A stretch of 64,000 bases of DNA from CAWABB01 sp963701735 (GTDB lineage Bacteria; Bacteroidota; Ignavibacteria; UBA10030; UBA6906), in NCBI GenBank assembly GCA_963701735.1, contig CAVPBI010000022.1, forward strand, positions 119,820 through 183,819, read 5' to 3'. A program made the translations under genes and the position numbers. Position 1 is the first letter of the stretch. Every line of letters begins with the position of its first letter. Shown here piece by piece: positions 37,598 through 46,998 of the stretch. The notes under the pieces are model-generated. The model searched no databases, was not told the DNA's origin, and saw only the letters and a list, made by a program, of their open reading frames with translations.

Positions 37598-38470
37598 TCA
37601 CTCCGCCATGAGATACATTGCGATGGTGGCAACAAGGATCCCGACAATCATCGGGATTCCCGGGACGACGCCGTACAGCAACAGCGAAAGCACGATCGTG
37701 ATGACCGGGGCGAGCGCTGTCATCGGTACGACGATGATGGCTTTGCCGTAGCGGAGGGCGTAGACGATCGTCAACGCGCCGACCGCATTCAACACCTGGA
37801 CGAGCAGAGCGAGGCCCGGCCCATTCCATCCCCAGTTTACCGGCAGCGCAAAATCGGTCATGGCCAGCGCCACCGGCGACAGTGCAACCCCGGTCGCCAT
37901 CATGTAGAAGAAGACGCTTTCGGCCGACATGGTCGACGTGGCGAGCTTCATCGCGTACGCCTGCACTCCCCAGAACAGGAACACGACCAGCGCCATCATC
38001 AACCAGAGCAGGCCTCCGCTGGCCACCGCATTCCCGGGGTTGTACGATAGAAGGCCGATGGCCACCAGCGCGAGCGCGATTCCCATCCACGAACGGCGCG
38101 AGGCCTGCTCGTGAAGCAAACCGACGGACAGGAGAATCGTCACGACCGGATAGAGAGAGACGATCGGGAATATCAGATACGCAGGGCCGAGCCGGAGCGC
38201 CTGGAAGAGTATCAGCTGTCCCCCGGCTCCCAGGAATCCGACGATCGATCCGAGAAGAACCGAGCGGGGATCGTGGTCGATCTTCCAGCCCATCAGCCCG
38301 AGCGCGATGAGCGAGCAGGGGATCATGGTGATAGACCACGCTACGTAGCCAAGTGTGGCCGGGAATCCCGCCTTCTCCGGAATCTCGATAAAAGCGCCCC
38401 ACACGCCCCAAAACAGGGTCGTTATAACCGCATACATGAGCCAGCGCCGACCGGCGGCCTGCTCCGTCAT
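37598..38470 (-). CDS. DMT/EamA-family permease
   Basis: 290 aa with about ten membrane helices in two similar halves (LMYAVITTLFWGVWGAFIE, LLWLMMALVVFLFWGVQAYA), the drug/metabolite transporter pattern. Likely an inner-membrane exporter or importer of a small sugar or metabolite. The ATG overlaps the stop of the DUF4832 gene by 4 bases. Confidence 0.8.
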   Translation of the reverse strand: MTEQAAGRRWLMYAVITTLFWGVWGAFIEIPEKAGFPATLGYVAWSITMIPCSLIALGLMGWKIDHDPRSVLLGSIVGFLGAGGQLILFQALRLGPAYLIFPIVSLYPVVTILLSVGLLHEQASRRSWMGIALALVAIGLLSYNPGNAVASGGLLWLMMALVVFLFWGVQAYAMKLATSTMSAESVFFYMMATGVALSPVALAMTDFALPVNWGWNGPGLALLVQVLNAVGALTIVYALRYGKAIIVVPMTALAPVITIVLSLLLYGVVPGIPMIVGILVATIAMYLMAE

Positions 38471-40165
38471 CGCACGAGCACCATCCTTCCTGTTGCACCA
38501 AGCCCGGCGGCCTGGACCCGGTAGAAGTAGACGCCGCTGGGAAGCCCGGGCAGCTCAACCGAAATCTCCCTCCGTCCTGCCTGTTGCTCGCCCCCGTCTA
38601 CCGCCGCTACCTGCTGGCCAAGCATGTTGTAGATGGTGATCCCCACCCGACTCTGGGCCGGCAGGCTGAAGGCGATCCACGTCGATGCGTTGAACGGGTT
38701 GGGATAGTTGCCGTGGAGCTGGAATCCCTCCGGAACCCGTTCGCCGTGCTCATCCACCTCCGTCGTGTGGTCAAGCAGGCGCAGATACAGCGTATCGGCG
38801 TACGGCTCCCCGGCAGCGGCAGGATCGATGTGCACGGAATGGAGAAGCCGATTGTAACCGGTCGCGGATTCCCAGACGCCCCCGTTGGCAAGGCGCATCG
38901 CGAACTCCGGTTTGAACCGCAGCGTCTCCGACGGATCCGGCAGATTGAGAAACATCTGGTACTCGCCCCCGGGCATGTCGGACGGGACGCCGATCGTCAC
39001 GGACATCCGGACCGTGTCTCCCGCGCCCCAGAAGCGCGGGTCGACGGGAAGGCGCACGAAGTATTCCGTGGAGTCGAGCGGATTGCGGAGGATGACTTCG
39101 ACAGGGCGGGGATTGAACGGGGCGGCCCAGCCGGTATTGGTCAACGCGAGCGCGACCGGCAGCCCGCTCCCCGGCCGCGCCGAATCCGCATACGTCCCAC
39201 TCACCAATCCGAACCGATATCCGAGCCGCCTTTTGATCTCCGGCATGCAACCGCCGTTCGTCCACTGCGCCAGGACGGTGGCGTGGTAGTCGCTGTTCAC
39301 GTACGTCCAGTGCATCCGGGTCAGCTCTCTCACGGCGTTGGGACACGTCGCGAGCACATTGGGATTGCACGTCTCTCCCGCCCATCGGAGCGAAGCGCGT
39401 GTCGGCGCTGAGATACTCTTTGTCGGCCGTCGTGTCCTCGTACGTGCCGTAGTCGTCGTAGTTCGCGAGGAAGCAGTCGTTGTGATGCCCTGTTCTCGCA
39501 TACTGCATCGATGTATATGCCTCAATCGAGTCGATCGGGGTCGTCCGGGTGAAGATATACATCTTGTAGTTTGGAGTACGCACCTGCGCGAAGATCGGGT
39601 GCGGCATCACCTCCAGGATCTTCTGGAGGACCGCTCGCCGGTTGGCGGTGGTGTTCAGCCCGTTCGACGAGTAGTACCACTCGCCCCACGCGCCGATGAA
39701 CCCGGCCTGCATCACGGCGATGACATCGCGGTTCTGCTCGAACACGGGCTTCAACTGGTCAAGGTGGCGGAGGACCACCTCGAGCGGAGCGTCCGGATCG
39801 CTTTCGCCGGAGCTGTACGCAAACCGGAGCACACACTTGATGCCGGCCTGCCGCATGCGCGCGAAGTCTGTCTGCATCAGGGTCAGCTGGGTCGCACTCA
39901 GGTCCGTCGACCGGAACTTCTTCAGATAGTACATCCTGAGAATCAGCGACTGCCCCTTGCTGTTCCGGATGGCGTTCAGATCGCTGAGCGACAGGGCGGC
40001 GCCTTCGGCCTGCACTTCCCGATGGCTGTAGAACCCTCTTTCCGGGTTCGGAAAGAGCGTGTCGGACGGAGCGTATTCCACCGTCGTGCCTTGCGCCCAC
40101 ACCCGCACGGCCATGAGGGAAAAAGCCGCGATTCCGCCCACAAATCGACCGAAATGTCTCCTCAT
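38467..40165 (-). CDS. DUF4874/DUF4832 secreted protein with T9SS sorting domain, one frame break
   Basis: About 565 aa joined. Signal peptide (FVGGIAAFSLMAVRVWAQ). N-terminal DUF4874 opening (FPNPERGFYSHREVQ) with a TIM-barrel-like region (GIKCVLRFAYSSGESDPDAP, IGAWGEWYYSSNG). After a break near 39390 in a GAGAGA run come DUF4832 (TWVTYVNSDYHA-type sequence at WTYVNSDYHATVLAQW) and a C-terminal sorting domain (FQLHGNYPNPFNASTWIAFS ... GVYFYRVQAAGLG). Probably a surface glycoside-active or glycan-binding protein. Its ATG overlaps the GH36 stop by 4 bases. Confidence 0.75.
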
Positions 40166-42294
40166 CTGGGTTCCGCCTTCAGGAGCAATGCCCCCCTGAA
40201 TGAGAGTTCAACAGAGGCGTTCGAGCCTGCCGCCATGCCCATGGATTCCCCCGTCACGACATTGACGATCTGGTACTGGCCGCTCCCCAGTCCTCTGAGG
40301 TGGAACGTGCCGGTGAATGGATCTCTCGAGAACAGACTGTAGTACAACGTATCCTCCTTCGCGACAACGTGTGTCTCGGGCAGATCAAAGGCGATGTCGT
40401 ACAGGTTCCTGTACTCGCCTTCGCTCAACCGGAGCCGGTTGTACAACGCAATCCAGTCCCGGTATACCCGTTCCTTCGCCGGGTCAAGCATGAGCGACGA
40501 GTCGGCCTGCGCAACGCCCGGGACCGTAAACTTCGTTGCGGGCACTCCGCCGACTCCGATCGTGGAGGCGAAGTCCTCGACACCCGTAACAACCACTGTG
40601 CCTGCAGCCTCATCCCAGCGGCGGTTGGTCAGTTCGACGTGATCTCCGCTGTACGGCGTAGACGGTCCCATCAGCGCCTTGTAGGCCTTCCCCCTGTGCC
40701 GTACCTGCCATGGCGAGAGCGGGTCTGAAGCCACGGGCTGGTCTGCATAGGGGATGTGATATATCGAAAAGTTCGTGCCGCACGCACAGACGTGGACGAC
40801 AGCCGCCGGGTTCGCCGCCTTGATTCCAGCGTAGATCGCCTGGAAGAAGAGCGGGAGTTCCCGGGGCGCATCCTCCGGTGATGCGTGCCGATGCGCGGGG
40901 TTGTAGCAGGGCGGCACCGCATTCATGTTCTGCCCGTCGATCTTCACGCCGTCGAATCCCCACGTCGAGATCATGCGGACCGCGAGCTTCACGTAGTGCG
41001 CCCGGACTTCGGGGACCGCCGGGCAGAGCGTGTACGAGTTCCACCACGACACCTGGGTGCGGGACCCATCGGCGTTCAGCTGGAACCACTCCGGATGCCG
41101 CACCGAAAGATCGCTTGTGAAGCGCATCCCGAACTCGTTCATCCGATCCGGAAAGTGTGCGACACTGTACGCGGAATCGTGCGCCTCCAGCGGGACCCAC
41201 CAGAGCCTGGCCTTCATGCCCGCAGCGTGAATAGAATCAGTCAATGCCTTCATGTCGCTGTCCCCGGCCGGGAACTTCACGGGATTGAGATTCCAGTCGC
41301 CGTCTGCCGACTGCCATCCGTCGTCGACCGTGGTCCATCCCGCACCGAGCTCGCGCGCCTTCGAAAGCGATGCCAGTATCTGGGCGGGCACGAACGTCCG
41401 CTCGTACCCCCAGCCACACCACTCAACGTCATACGCGCTGTGCGGGCTCGCGGCGGCAGCAATGCCTCTGGAGCGCATCACCTTCGCGTACATCGCAAGC
41501 GCGTTGAAGAAATCCCCCCGGTGTATCACAACCGCCGCTGTGACCGCGTGAAGACGGTGGTCGACGAGCGACCCGGCCGTGCTCACGAGCGAGACCCGGG
41601 CGGTACCACGCGCATCCACCGACACCGGAAGCGCGATCGGCTCAGGTGCACCTGCAACCGAAGCGAGCGCCGCGCCCGACTGCCTGCTCCAGAAATCCAC
41701 CAACGGCATCCCGCCGCCGTAGTCAGGCGCATTCATCCCCTGGTGATTCCGGCGGCTGTACCCCGGGCCGATCGGGAAGATCCAATCGGGCCGGGAGCTG
41801 TAGCTGCCCCCCTGGAAGGACCACAGGGAATCCTTCCCGTTCCCCTCCTGTCCCGGCATCTCCAGTCCGCACGACTCAAGGCTGTCAATCCCTGCCTCCC
41901 CATCCAGGCGGATGCTCGAAGAGACAAGAAAGGCCATCGGGAAATCGTCCTGAAACTCCAGTGTGGTCACCACTTCGCGGGATTTTTCGCTGTCACCGGC
42001 CAGAGCTCCCACCAGGCGGACCCGATCCTTGCGATCCGCCGTCTGCGGGTCGAACTGCACAGAGCGCAGCGCAATCGATCCGCGCCACTGACCGGAACGC
42101 CGGTGAACACGCATGGGCAGCAGCGTGCAGACCGGCCGGAGGCTCGAACGTTCCTTGAGGAGCAGGCGGACGGACATGTCCGGCCTGATATCGAGCGTCA
42201 GATCCCCCCGGGTAATCTGCCGCTGCGCTTCCGCCGGAGACGCCGGCCACAGGGCCAGCGCGCCGAAGACCACGATGCACGCGCGATGGTTCAC
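40162..42294 (-). CDS. GH36/GH27-type alpha-galactosidase-like glycoside hydrolase
   Basis: 710 aa. Signal peptide (CIVVFGALALWPASPAEAQ). An N-terminal beta-sandwich of about 280 aa, then a clan-D TIM barrel: GWGYERTFVPAQILASL, WTTVDDGWQSADGDWNLNP, LWWVPLEAHD, the nucleophile Asp in WGFDGVKIDGQN, and a later acid/base candidate Asp in QPVASDPLSPWQ. Retaining exo-hydrolysis of alpha-galactosides or a related sugar is expected, in the periplasm or outside the cell. The run of coupled genes after it (DUF4832, DMT permease, GNAT) suggests one transcript. Confidence 0.75.
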   Translation of the reverse strand: MNHRACIVVFGALALWPASPAEAQRQITRGDLTLDIRPDMSVRLLLKERSSLRPVCTLLPMRVHRRSGQWRGSIALRSVQFDPQTADRKDRVRLVGALAGDSEKSREVVTTLEFQDDFPMAFLVSSSIRLDGEAGIDSLESCGLEMPGQEGNGKDSLWSFQGGSYSSRPDWIFPIGPGYSRRNHQGMNAPDYGGGMPLVDFWSRQSGAALASVAGAPEPIALPVSVDARGTARVSLVSTAGSLVDHRLHAVTAAVVIHRGDFFNALAMYAKVMRSRGIAAAASPHSAYDVEWCGWGYERTFVPAQILASLSKARELGAGWTTVDDGWQSADGDWNLNPVKFPAGDSDMKALTDSIHAAGMKARLWWVPLEAHDSAYSVAHFPDRMNEFGMRFTSDLSVRHPEWFQLNADGSRTQVSWWNSYTLCPAVPEVRAHYVKLAVRMISTWGFDGVKIDGQNMNAVPPCYNPAHRHASPEDAPRELPLFFQAIYAGIKAANPAAVVHVCACGTNFSIYHIPYADQPVASDPLSPWQVRHRGKAYKALMGPSTPYSGDHVELTNRRWDEAAGTVVVTGVEDFASTIGVGGVPATKFTVPGVAQADSSLMLDPAKERVYRDWIALYNRLRLSEGEYRNLYDIAFDLPETHVVAKEDTLYYSLFSRDPFTGTFHLRGLGSGQYQIVNVVTGESMGMAAGSNASVELSFRGALLLKAEPR

Positions 42295-42335
42295 GGAAGT
42301 GCCTCCAATTTGCCATTGCTATATACACAAGGGGA

Positions 42336-44483
42336 CTAGAGAATGATGATGAATTTGCCCTGGGTGCTGCCGATGGGTGAATCGAGATAAAAGAAGTACA
42401 GCCCGGACGCGACCACCTGGTTGCTTTCATTCTTCAGATCCCACGTGGCGATCGAAGGCGCGATCGAGGTCTGGCCGTTGTGCTCGATGACCCGGACCTT
42501 CTCGCCGGCGGAATTGAAGATTCGGATGGTCGCCTGTTCAGGCAGATGCGTGAACTGCAGGATTTTCTCCTTCCCGGTTTCCCAACCGCTCGCCACGACG
42601 TACGGATTCGGAACGACCCGGACTGCATCGAGGCTTGTCGTGGCTACGGCCGCACGCGGAACAATCTCGACGGTGTTTGTCCTGGCGGCAGGGTTGGATG
42701 CCGGCGTGTTTTCAAGCGGACCGACGATTCCGTTCCCCGTGTCGTAGGCAGCGACATAGTACCTGTAGTTCAGGCCGTTCACCGCCTGGTCATCCACGAA
42801 CATGCGGACCGTGTCGCCGCGGCGGAAGATCCCCAGCGTATCCGACTGCACAATCTGTATCGGGGGCAGATCCGTCTCGTTCCCCAGGTAGTACCAGGCA
42901 TACTCGGGAAGCGTCCTGTAGTATCCGAAGACCGAATCCACCCGGTCCCACTGCTGCATCGGGATATATCGGACGGTCCCGGAAAAATCTGTGAACGTCT
43001 CCGTCCCCCACGTCACCCCGTTGTTCTCCGAGCGGTAGACTTTGTACCCTTCGAACTCGGGATCCCGTTCAGACTCGATGCCCCAGATCAGCGTTGCCTT
43101 GCCGTCGCCGGGGACGATCTCCATGCGCGGGGCCACCGGAGGTTTCACGACCTGCCAGCCCGACTGGTAGAGCTTGACAGCGCGCTGGGCATTGCTCAGC
43201 AGCTGATTGCGTGACAGGCCGAAGACCGTTGCGAACACCATGGTATCGGTCTGGCCGGGGCTGAGCGTCAGGGAGTCCGATCCGAGAGTCTGAATGCCGT
43301 CTGCGCCCAGGCCGAGATAATACCCCGGCCCGCCTTCCTGATCGTCCGGCACTCCGTTCTCGTCGAAATCGTCGTCGATCCCGTCGCGGTTGCTGTCGTG
43401 CTGATCCCCCTGGTTCTGGAGGTTGTACCGGAAGTACCATTCCTTGCTCGCCCCGTTCCCGCGCGGGGTCGTGGCCTCCATCCAGAAATGGTAGGCATCG
43501 TACGTATGGACCTTCGTGTTGGGCCCGGGCATGCGGAGCGCGAGCGCGCCGGACCAGGCGATTTGCGCAGTCGGGATCGTCCCGCCATCGGGGTGTCCTT
43601 CGTACCCATCGTCGTCCGTCCCGTACGCGAGCTGGAGCTTCGGGTCATAGTAGTGCCGGTCCGTGTCGAAGACGTTGGGGTTCTGGAAGATCGGGGCGTA
43701 GCTGAAATCCGCGTGGATGCCGGTGCGCAGCCCCTGGATCGGGGCGGTGCCGATGTTCCGCACAACGAACATCCAGACAATGAAGTCCTGATAGAGCTCG
43801 CCGACCCATGCCATGCCGCGCATCTCCATCTGCACATTTAGCCACCGCCTGTTGGTCGTCCCCTCGTCTGTCCCCTTCCACGCGTACATGACGGAATACG
43901 TCTCCTGGTCTGCCAGGCGTTCGCCGTTCGGGCCGAGTCCCGGCCATCCTTCGGGTCCGACCTTCAAGGGAAGCGACGTCCCGGGGATTGTAGCGGGCCA
44001 TCCGCGGTTGGGGCCCCTCGTCGGCCACGTCGTGGTATCCGTGCTGATGATCCCGTTCTGCGATTCCGCAAAATCGGGATACGGCGCAAAGTGCTCCTCA
44101 TCCCAGAATGCTGCCGGACCTTCGTCCATTGATCCGTCGAGATACTCGAGGTTGTTCGGATTGTCGCCGCCAACCGCGCCGGCAGCCTGAGCTGCCGGGG
44201 CCCCGACCACCACGCCGACGCAAGTCCCCCAGTTCAGGTGACTGCCTGTTGGATACTCGAACGCGGGCGGCTCCGCCAGCGGGTACTGTTGCTCATTGCC
44301 GTCGCAGAGCAGGCCCGTATTGGCGAACTTGGTGCGCACGCGATTGATGTCCATGATGGCCCAGCGTTTGTAGAGCGGCACCGGGTCGATCTGGGCCTGC
44401 GTTTCGGGTGCCAGCACGATCATCGCGCCAAGCACGGGCATCCAGTATCGGTGCGCCAGAGTCTTCACCGTTCTAGAGTTCAT
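42336..44483 (-). CDS. Large secreted protein with T9SS-type C-terminal region
   Basis: 715 aa. Signal peptide (YWMPVLGAMIVLAPETQAQ). The body has no named domain: Trp/Tyr/Pro-rich segments (WFRYNLQNQ-like YFRYNLQNQGDQHDSNRDGI, with a calcium-type Asp repeat DSNRDGIDDDFDENG), a fibronectin-like domain (KATLIWGIESERDPEFEGY) and a final FlgD/T9SS-like fold (VRVVPNPYVVASGWETGKE ... ASGLYFFYLDSP). This type is common next to PorV/TonB genes in Ignavibacteria. Its ATG overlaps the preceding stop by one base. Confidence 0.65.
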   Translation of the reverse strand: MNSRTVKTLAHRYWMPVLGAMIVLAPETQAQIDPVPLYKRWAIMDINRVRTKFANTGLLCDGNEQQYPLAEPPAFEYPTGSHLNWGTCVGVVVGAPAAQAAGAVGGDNPNNLEYLDGSMDEGPAAFWDEEHFAPYPDFAESQNGIISTDTTTWPTRGPNRGWPATIPGTSLPLKVGPEGWPGLGPNGERLADQETYSVMYAWKGTDEGTTNRRWLNVQMEMRGMAWVGELYQDFIVWMFVVRNIGTAPIQGLRTGIHADFSYAPIFQNPNVFDTDRHYYDPKLQLAYGTDDDGYEGHPDGGTIPTAQIAWSGALALRMPGPNTKVHTYDAYHFWMEATTPRGNGASKEWYFRYNLQNQGDQHDSNRDGIDDDFDENGVPDDQEGGPGYYLGLGADGIQTLGSDSLTLSPGQTDTMVFATVFGLSRNQLLSNAQRAVKLYQSGWQVVKPPVAPRMEIVPGDGKATLIWGIESERDPEFEGYKVYRSENNGVTWGTETFTDFSGTVRYIPMQQWDRVDSVFGYYRTLPEYAWYYLGNETDLPPIQIVQSDTLGIFRRGDTVRMFVDDQAVNGLNYRYYVAAYDTGNGIVGPLENTPASNPAARTNTVEIVPRAAVATTSLDAVRVVPNPYVVASGWETGKEKILQFTHLPEQATIRIFNSAGEKVRVIEHNGQTSIAPSIATWDLKNESNQVVASGLYFFYLDSPIGSTQGKFIIIL

Positions 44484-45942
44484 TATCGTGCCCCCGTGTT
44501 ACGATGCCGGGATATCCCGGAGCGATGGCCGGAATTCACTGTCGCCGGTCGCTGCAGCCCTGCGGCAAATTTCTGTGGACTTGAAATGACCGCCTCGATG
44601 CCCGAGCTGGAGAACTCCACTGTCGAGAGCGGCGTCAGCGTCCGCACATCCGCCACGATCATGGTGACGTTGACGATGGCATACAGCAGATCGCCGGACG
44701 GGACTATGCAGACGGCCTTGGCATTGTCAGCAAACGCGAGCGTGTCCCGCGGGGTGTTGGTTGCAGCGTCATAGGTCACGATCCATTTGCCCGCCGCAAC
44801 CGCATACAGGGAAAGTCCCGTCGGATCGAATGCCAGGGCGACCGGCTCGGATCCGCCGGTGCCTGACGGGAAGGTCGCGACCGTCTGGAACGCCGTCGCC
44901 GCCCCATCCGTCATCTTGAATTGAAGCCCTTCGCATTGCACACGTACACGTTGCCCGTCTGCTGGTTGACGACGAGGTCGCCCGTGACAATTGACGTGGA
45001 CACCGCGTTCGACAGACGCTTGATGATGCTGCCGTCGCCCGGGCGGAAGAGCACAAGGTCGCGCCGCGACTGATCCAGCGAGTAGAGCGTCTGCCCGTCC
45101 GGCGAAATGGCCAGCCGCGCGCCCGGGAACACCAGGGGGGCCCTGCCGGCGGTGTCGAGCGCAGCGATGCCGATCTTGCTCAACGCGGCGCGCCCCGACG
45201 GGTCGACGCACAGCACATATGCCGTATCGCCGTATGTCACGATCGAGGACGGACCCGCGGCTGTGGCGAGCCTGGCCACGACAGCGTTCGTCCCCGTGTT
45301 CACGACATCGACCGGTTGGTGGTGCGGTTGCTCACGAACAGGAGCCCGCCGTTCGGCGAGAGGGCCATCCCTTCAGGGTTTGTGAAGCCTCCAACCGTTG
45401 TCAGGAGGCTGTCGAACGACCCGAAGACCCTGACGTCCCTCCTTCCGGTCGCGCAGGTACAGGTGTGTGAAGCCGTTCTGGGAGTACCCGCCTTCGGAGT
45501 AGAACCACGTGCTCAGGAGCGTTGACGTATCGGAATAGACCGGAACGGACTCCTGCTGGATCGTGTTCCCGTTCTTGTCGCGCACTCCGCCCTGCAGCGC
45601 CGCCGTGAAGATGGCGCTTGGAGCGAGCGCCTGTGACGGCGTAAAGAGCACCGTGGTGTCAACGCCGCGGAAGGTTCCGGGCACGACAGTACCGCTGTAG
45701 TCGCGGAGGAAAAAGCGGCCCTCGAAACTCGAGAGGTCCATGACATCGTCAAACACCATCTGGACCGATCCCGTCGAAGGGACGACGACGCTCCCCGGCT
45801 CGGGCTGGATCTTCAGGACCATCGGCCGGGCGATCTCGACCGGCGCGGTGGGCTCGCGGTCAGGCAGACAGTGCAGGCCGCCAAGTGCCAGGGCCACGGC
45901 GACAGCCGGGGCCGGGCGTAAGAAGCGTTTCAATGTGATCAT
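44483..45942 (-). CDS. Lipoprotein with Ig-like domain and YVTN beta-propeller, three frame breaks
   Basis: About 486 aa joined, from ATG 45942. The signal ends at GGLHC, a lipobox-like site. First an SbsA/Big_5-like Ig domain (PEPGSVVVPSTGSVQMVFDD), then YncE/YVTN propeller blades (GGFTNPEGMALSPNGGLLFV, RLAISPDGQTLYSLDQSRRD, PVALAFDPTGLSLYAVAAGK). Frame changes near 45440, 45315 and 44925, with blades continuing correctly over each. Likely an outer-membrane or periplasmic anchor for the neighbouring surface proteins. The last about 20 residues are low confidence. Confidence 0.6.
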
Positions 45943-45979
45943 GATCTGTTCCGTTGTGAAATCATGCCTCACCCGGACC

Positions 45980-46987
45980 TCACAGGATGACCACGCCCAG
46001 CGTGATCTGGTGGACGCCCTTGAGGTTGCCGAAATCCGTGTATGCGTAGTCGACCGACAGCCGGCCGAGCGCTCCCGTGTCGATCTTCACTCCCGCACCC
46101 GCCGAAAACGTCACTTCATCGTAGTTGAATCGGTAGCCGCCCCGCACGGTGAAGAGGTTGAGGAACGTCACCGCTGCGCCGAGGTGATGCCGCGCCTCAT
46201 AGTCGCGGGAGTCGATGAGCATGTACGCCACCACCACTTCTGCCGCATCGGACTTGTATGGCGTGGCGGAGAGCCCGAGCCGGAAGAACAGCGGCAACGA
46301 CCACGATTGCGTCTCCAGGGTGGCCGGCACTTGCTTCCCGGTCGGACTGCCCGGCACAACGTGCGTCACGAGCAGGTCGTTCCCCGAGAACTGCAGGTCG
46401 CTTCCGAAATTGGCGAGCGCGAGCCCGATGGTCAGATCGCCGGGGAAGGACGTCGTGAACACGCTCCCCACGTCAAACGCAAACGCGGACCCCTCTGCCG
46501 AGGCGAGCTGCTCGCGGATGAACTTGACCTTCAGGCCGAACGAGAACCTGTCAGTGAAGTCGTTGTACGCCAGACCCAGCGCAAGGTCGTTCGCGCTTAC
46601 GACCCTCCCGGTCCCGTCCTGCTCCTGCAGGGTCGTCTCGATGATGTCGCCCGACGTGAAGTACGCGATGTCGAGGCCGAGTGTCCCGAAGTCAAACGGC
46701 ACGGTCACCGCGAGATAGTTGAGATCCGTCTCCACGAGCCATTGAAGATTCGAAAACACGACACTCGGCTTCCCGATCCGCGACGACGCGGCGGGATTCC
46801 AGTAGAGACAGCTCGCATCCTCACCAAACGTGACGTATGCGTCCGCCATCCCCGAGGCCTTTGGGCCGAGGCCGATCTTCAAAAAGTTCGCGGCTGAGGT
46901 GCCGTGATAGGAGGCTTCCTGCGCCGCCGCTGGAGCGGCAAGGAGTGCCGCCAGAACGAGCGTCAGTGCACCGCTGCGTAGTCTCAT
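45980..46987 (-). CDS. PorV/PorQ-family outer-membrane protein
   Basis: 335 aa from ATG 46987 (GGAGCACCCC upstream). Signal peptide (GALTLVLAALLAAPAAAQE). The start of the mature chain is the PorV hallmark: AANFLKIGLGPKASGMADAYVTFGEDASCLYWNPAA, given here in parts as FLKIGLGPKASGMADAY and LYWNPAASSRIG. The rest is a FadL-like 14-strand barrel ending GVHQITLGVVIL. PorV shuttles T9SS cargo from the translocon; paralogues next to a TonB receptor and a T9SS cargo gene probably serve that cargo. Confidence 0.8.
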   Translation of the reverse strand: MRLRSGALTLVLAALLAAPAAAQEASYHGTSAANFLKIGLGPKASGMADAYVTFGEDASCLYWNPAASSRIGKPSVVFSNLQWLVETDLNYLAVTVPFDFGTLGLDIAYFTSGDIIETTLQEQDGTGRVVSANDLALGLAYNDFTDRFSFGLKVKFIREQLASAEGSAFAFDVGSVFTTSFPGDLTIGLALANFGSDLQFSGNDLLVTHVVPGSPTGKQVPATLETQSWSLPLFFRLGLSATPYKSDAAEVVVAYMLIDSRDYEARHHLGAAVTFLNLFTVRGGYRFNYDEVTFSAGAGVKIDTGALGRLSVDYAYTDFGNLKGVHQITLGVVIL

Positions 46988-46998
46988 GGGGTGCTCCG

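Noticed and set aside
42307..42340. Similar phrases near 7805, 42310 and 51385 (TTGC-ATA-AC-CAAGGGG-like) as a shared regulatory element
   Set aside because: Similarity is loose, and the three sites differ in position relative to genes.
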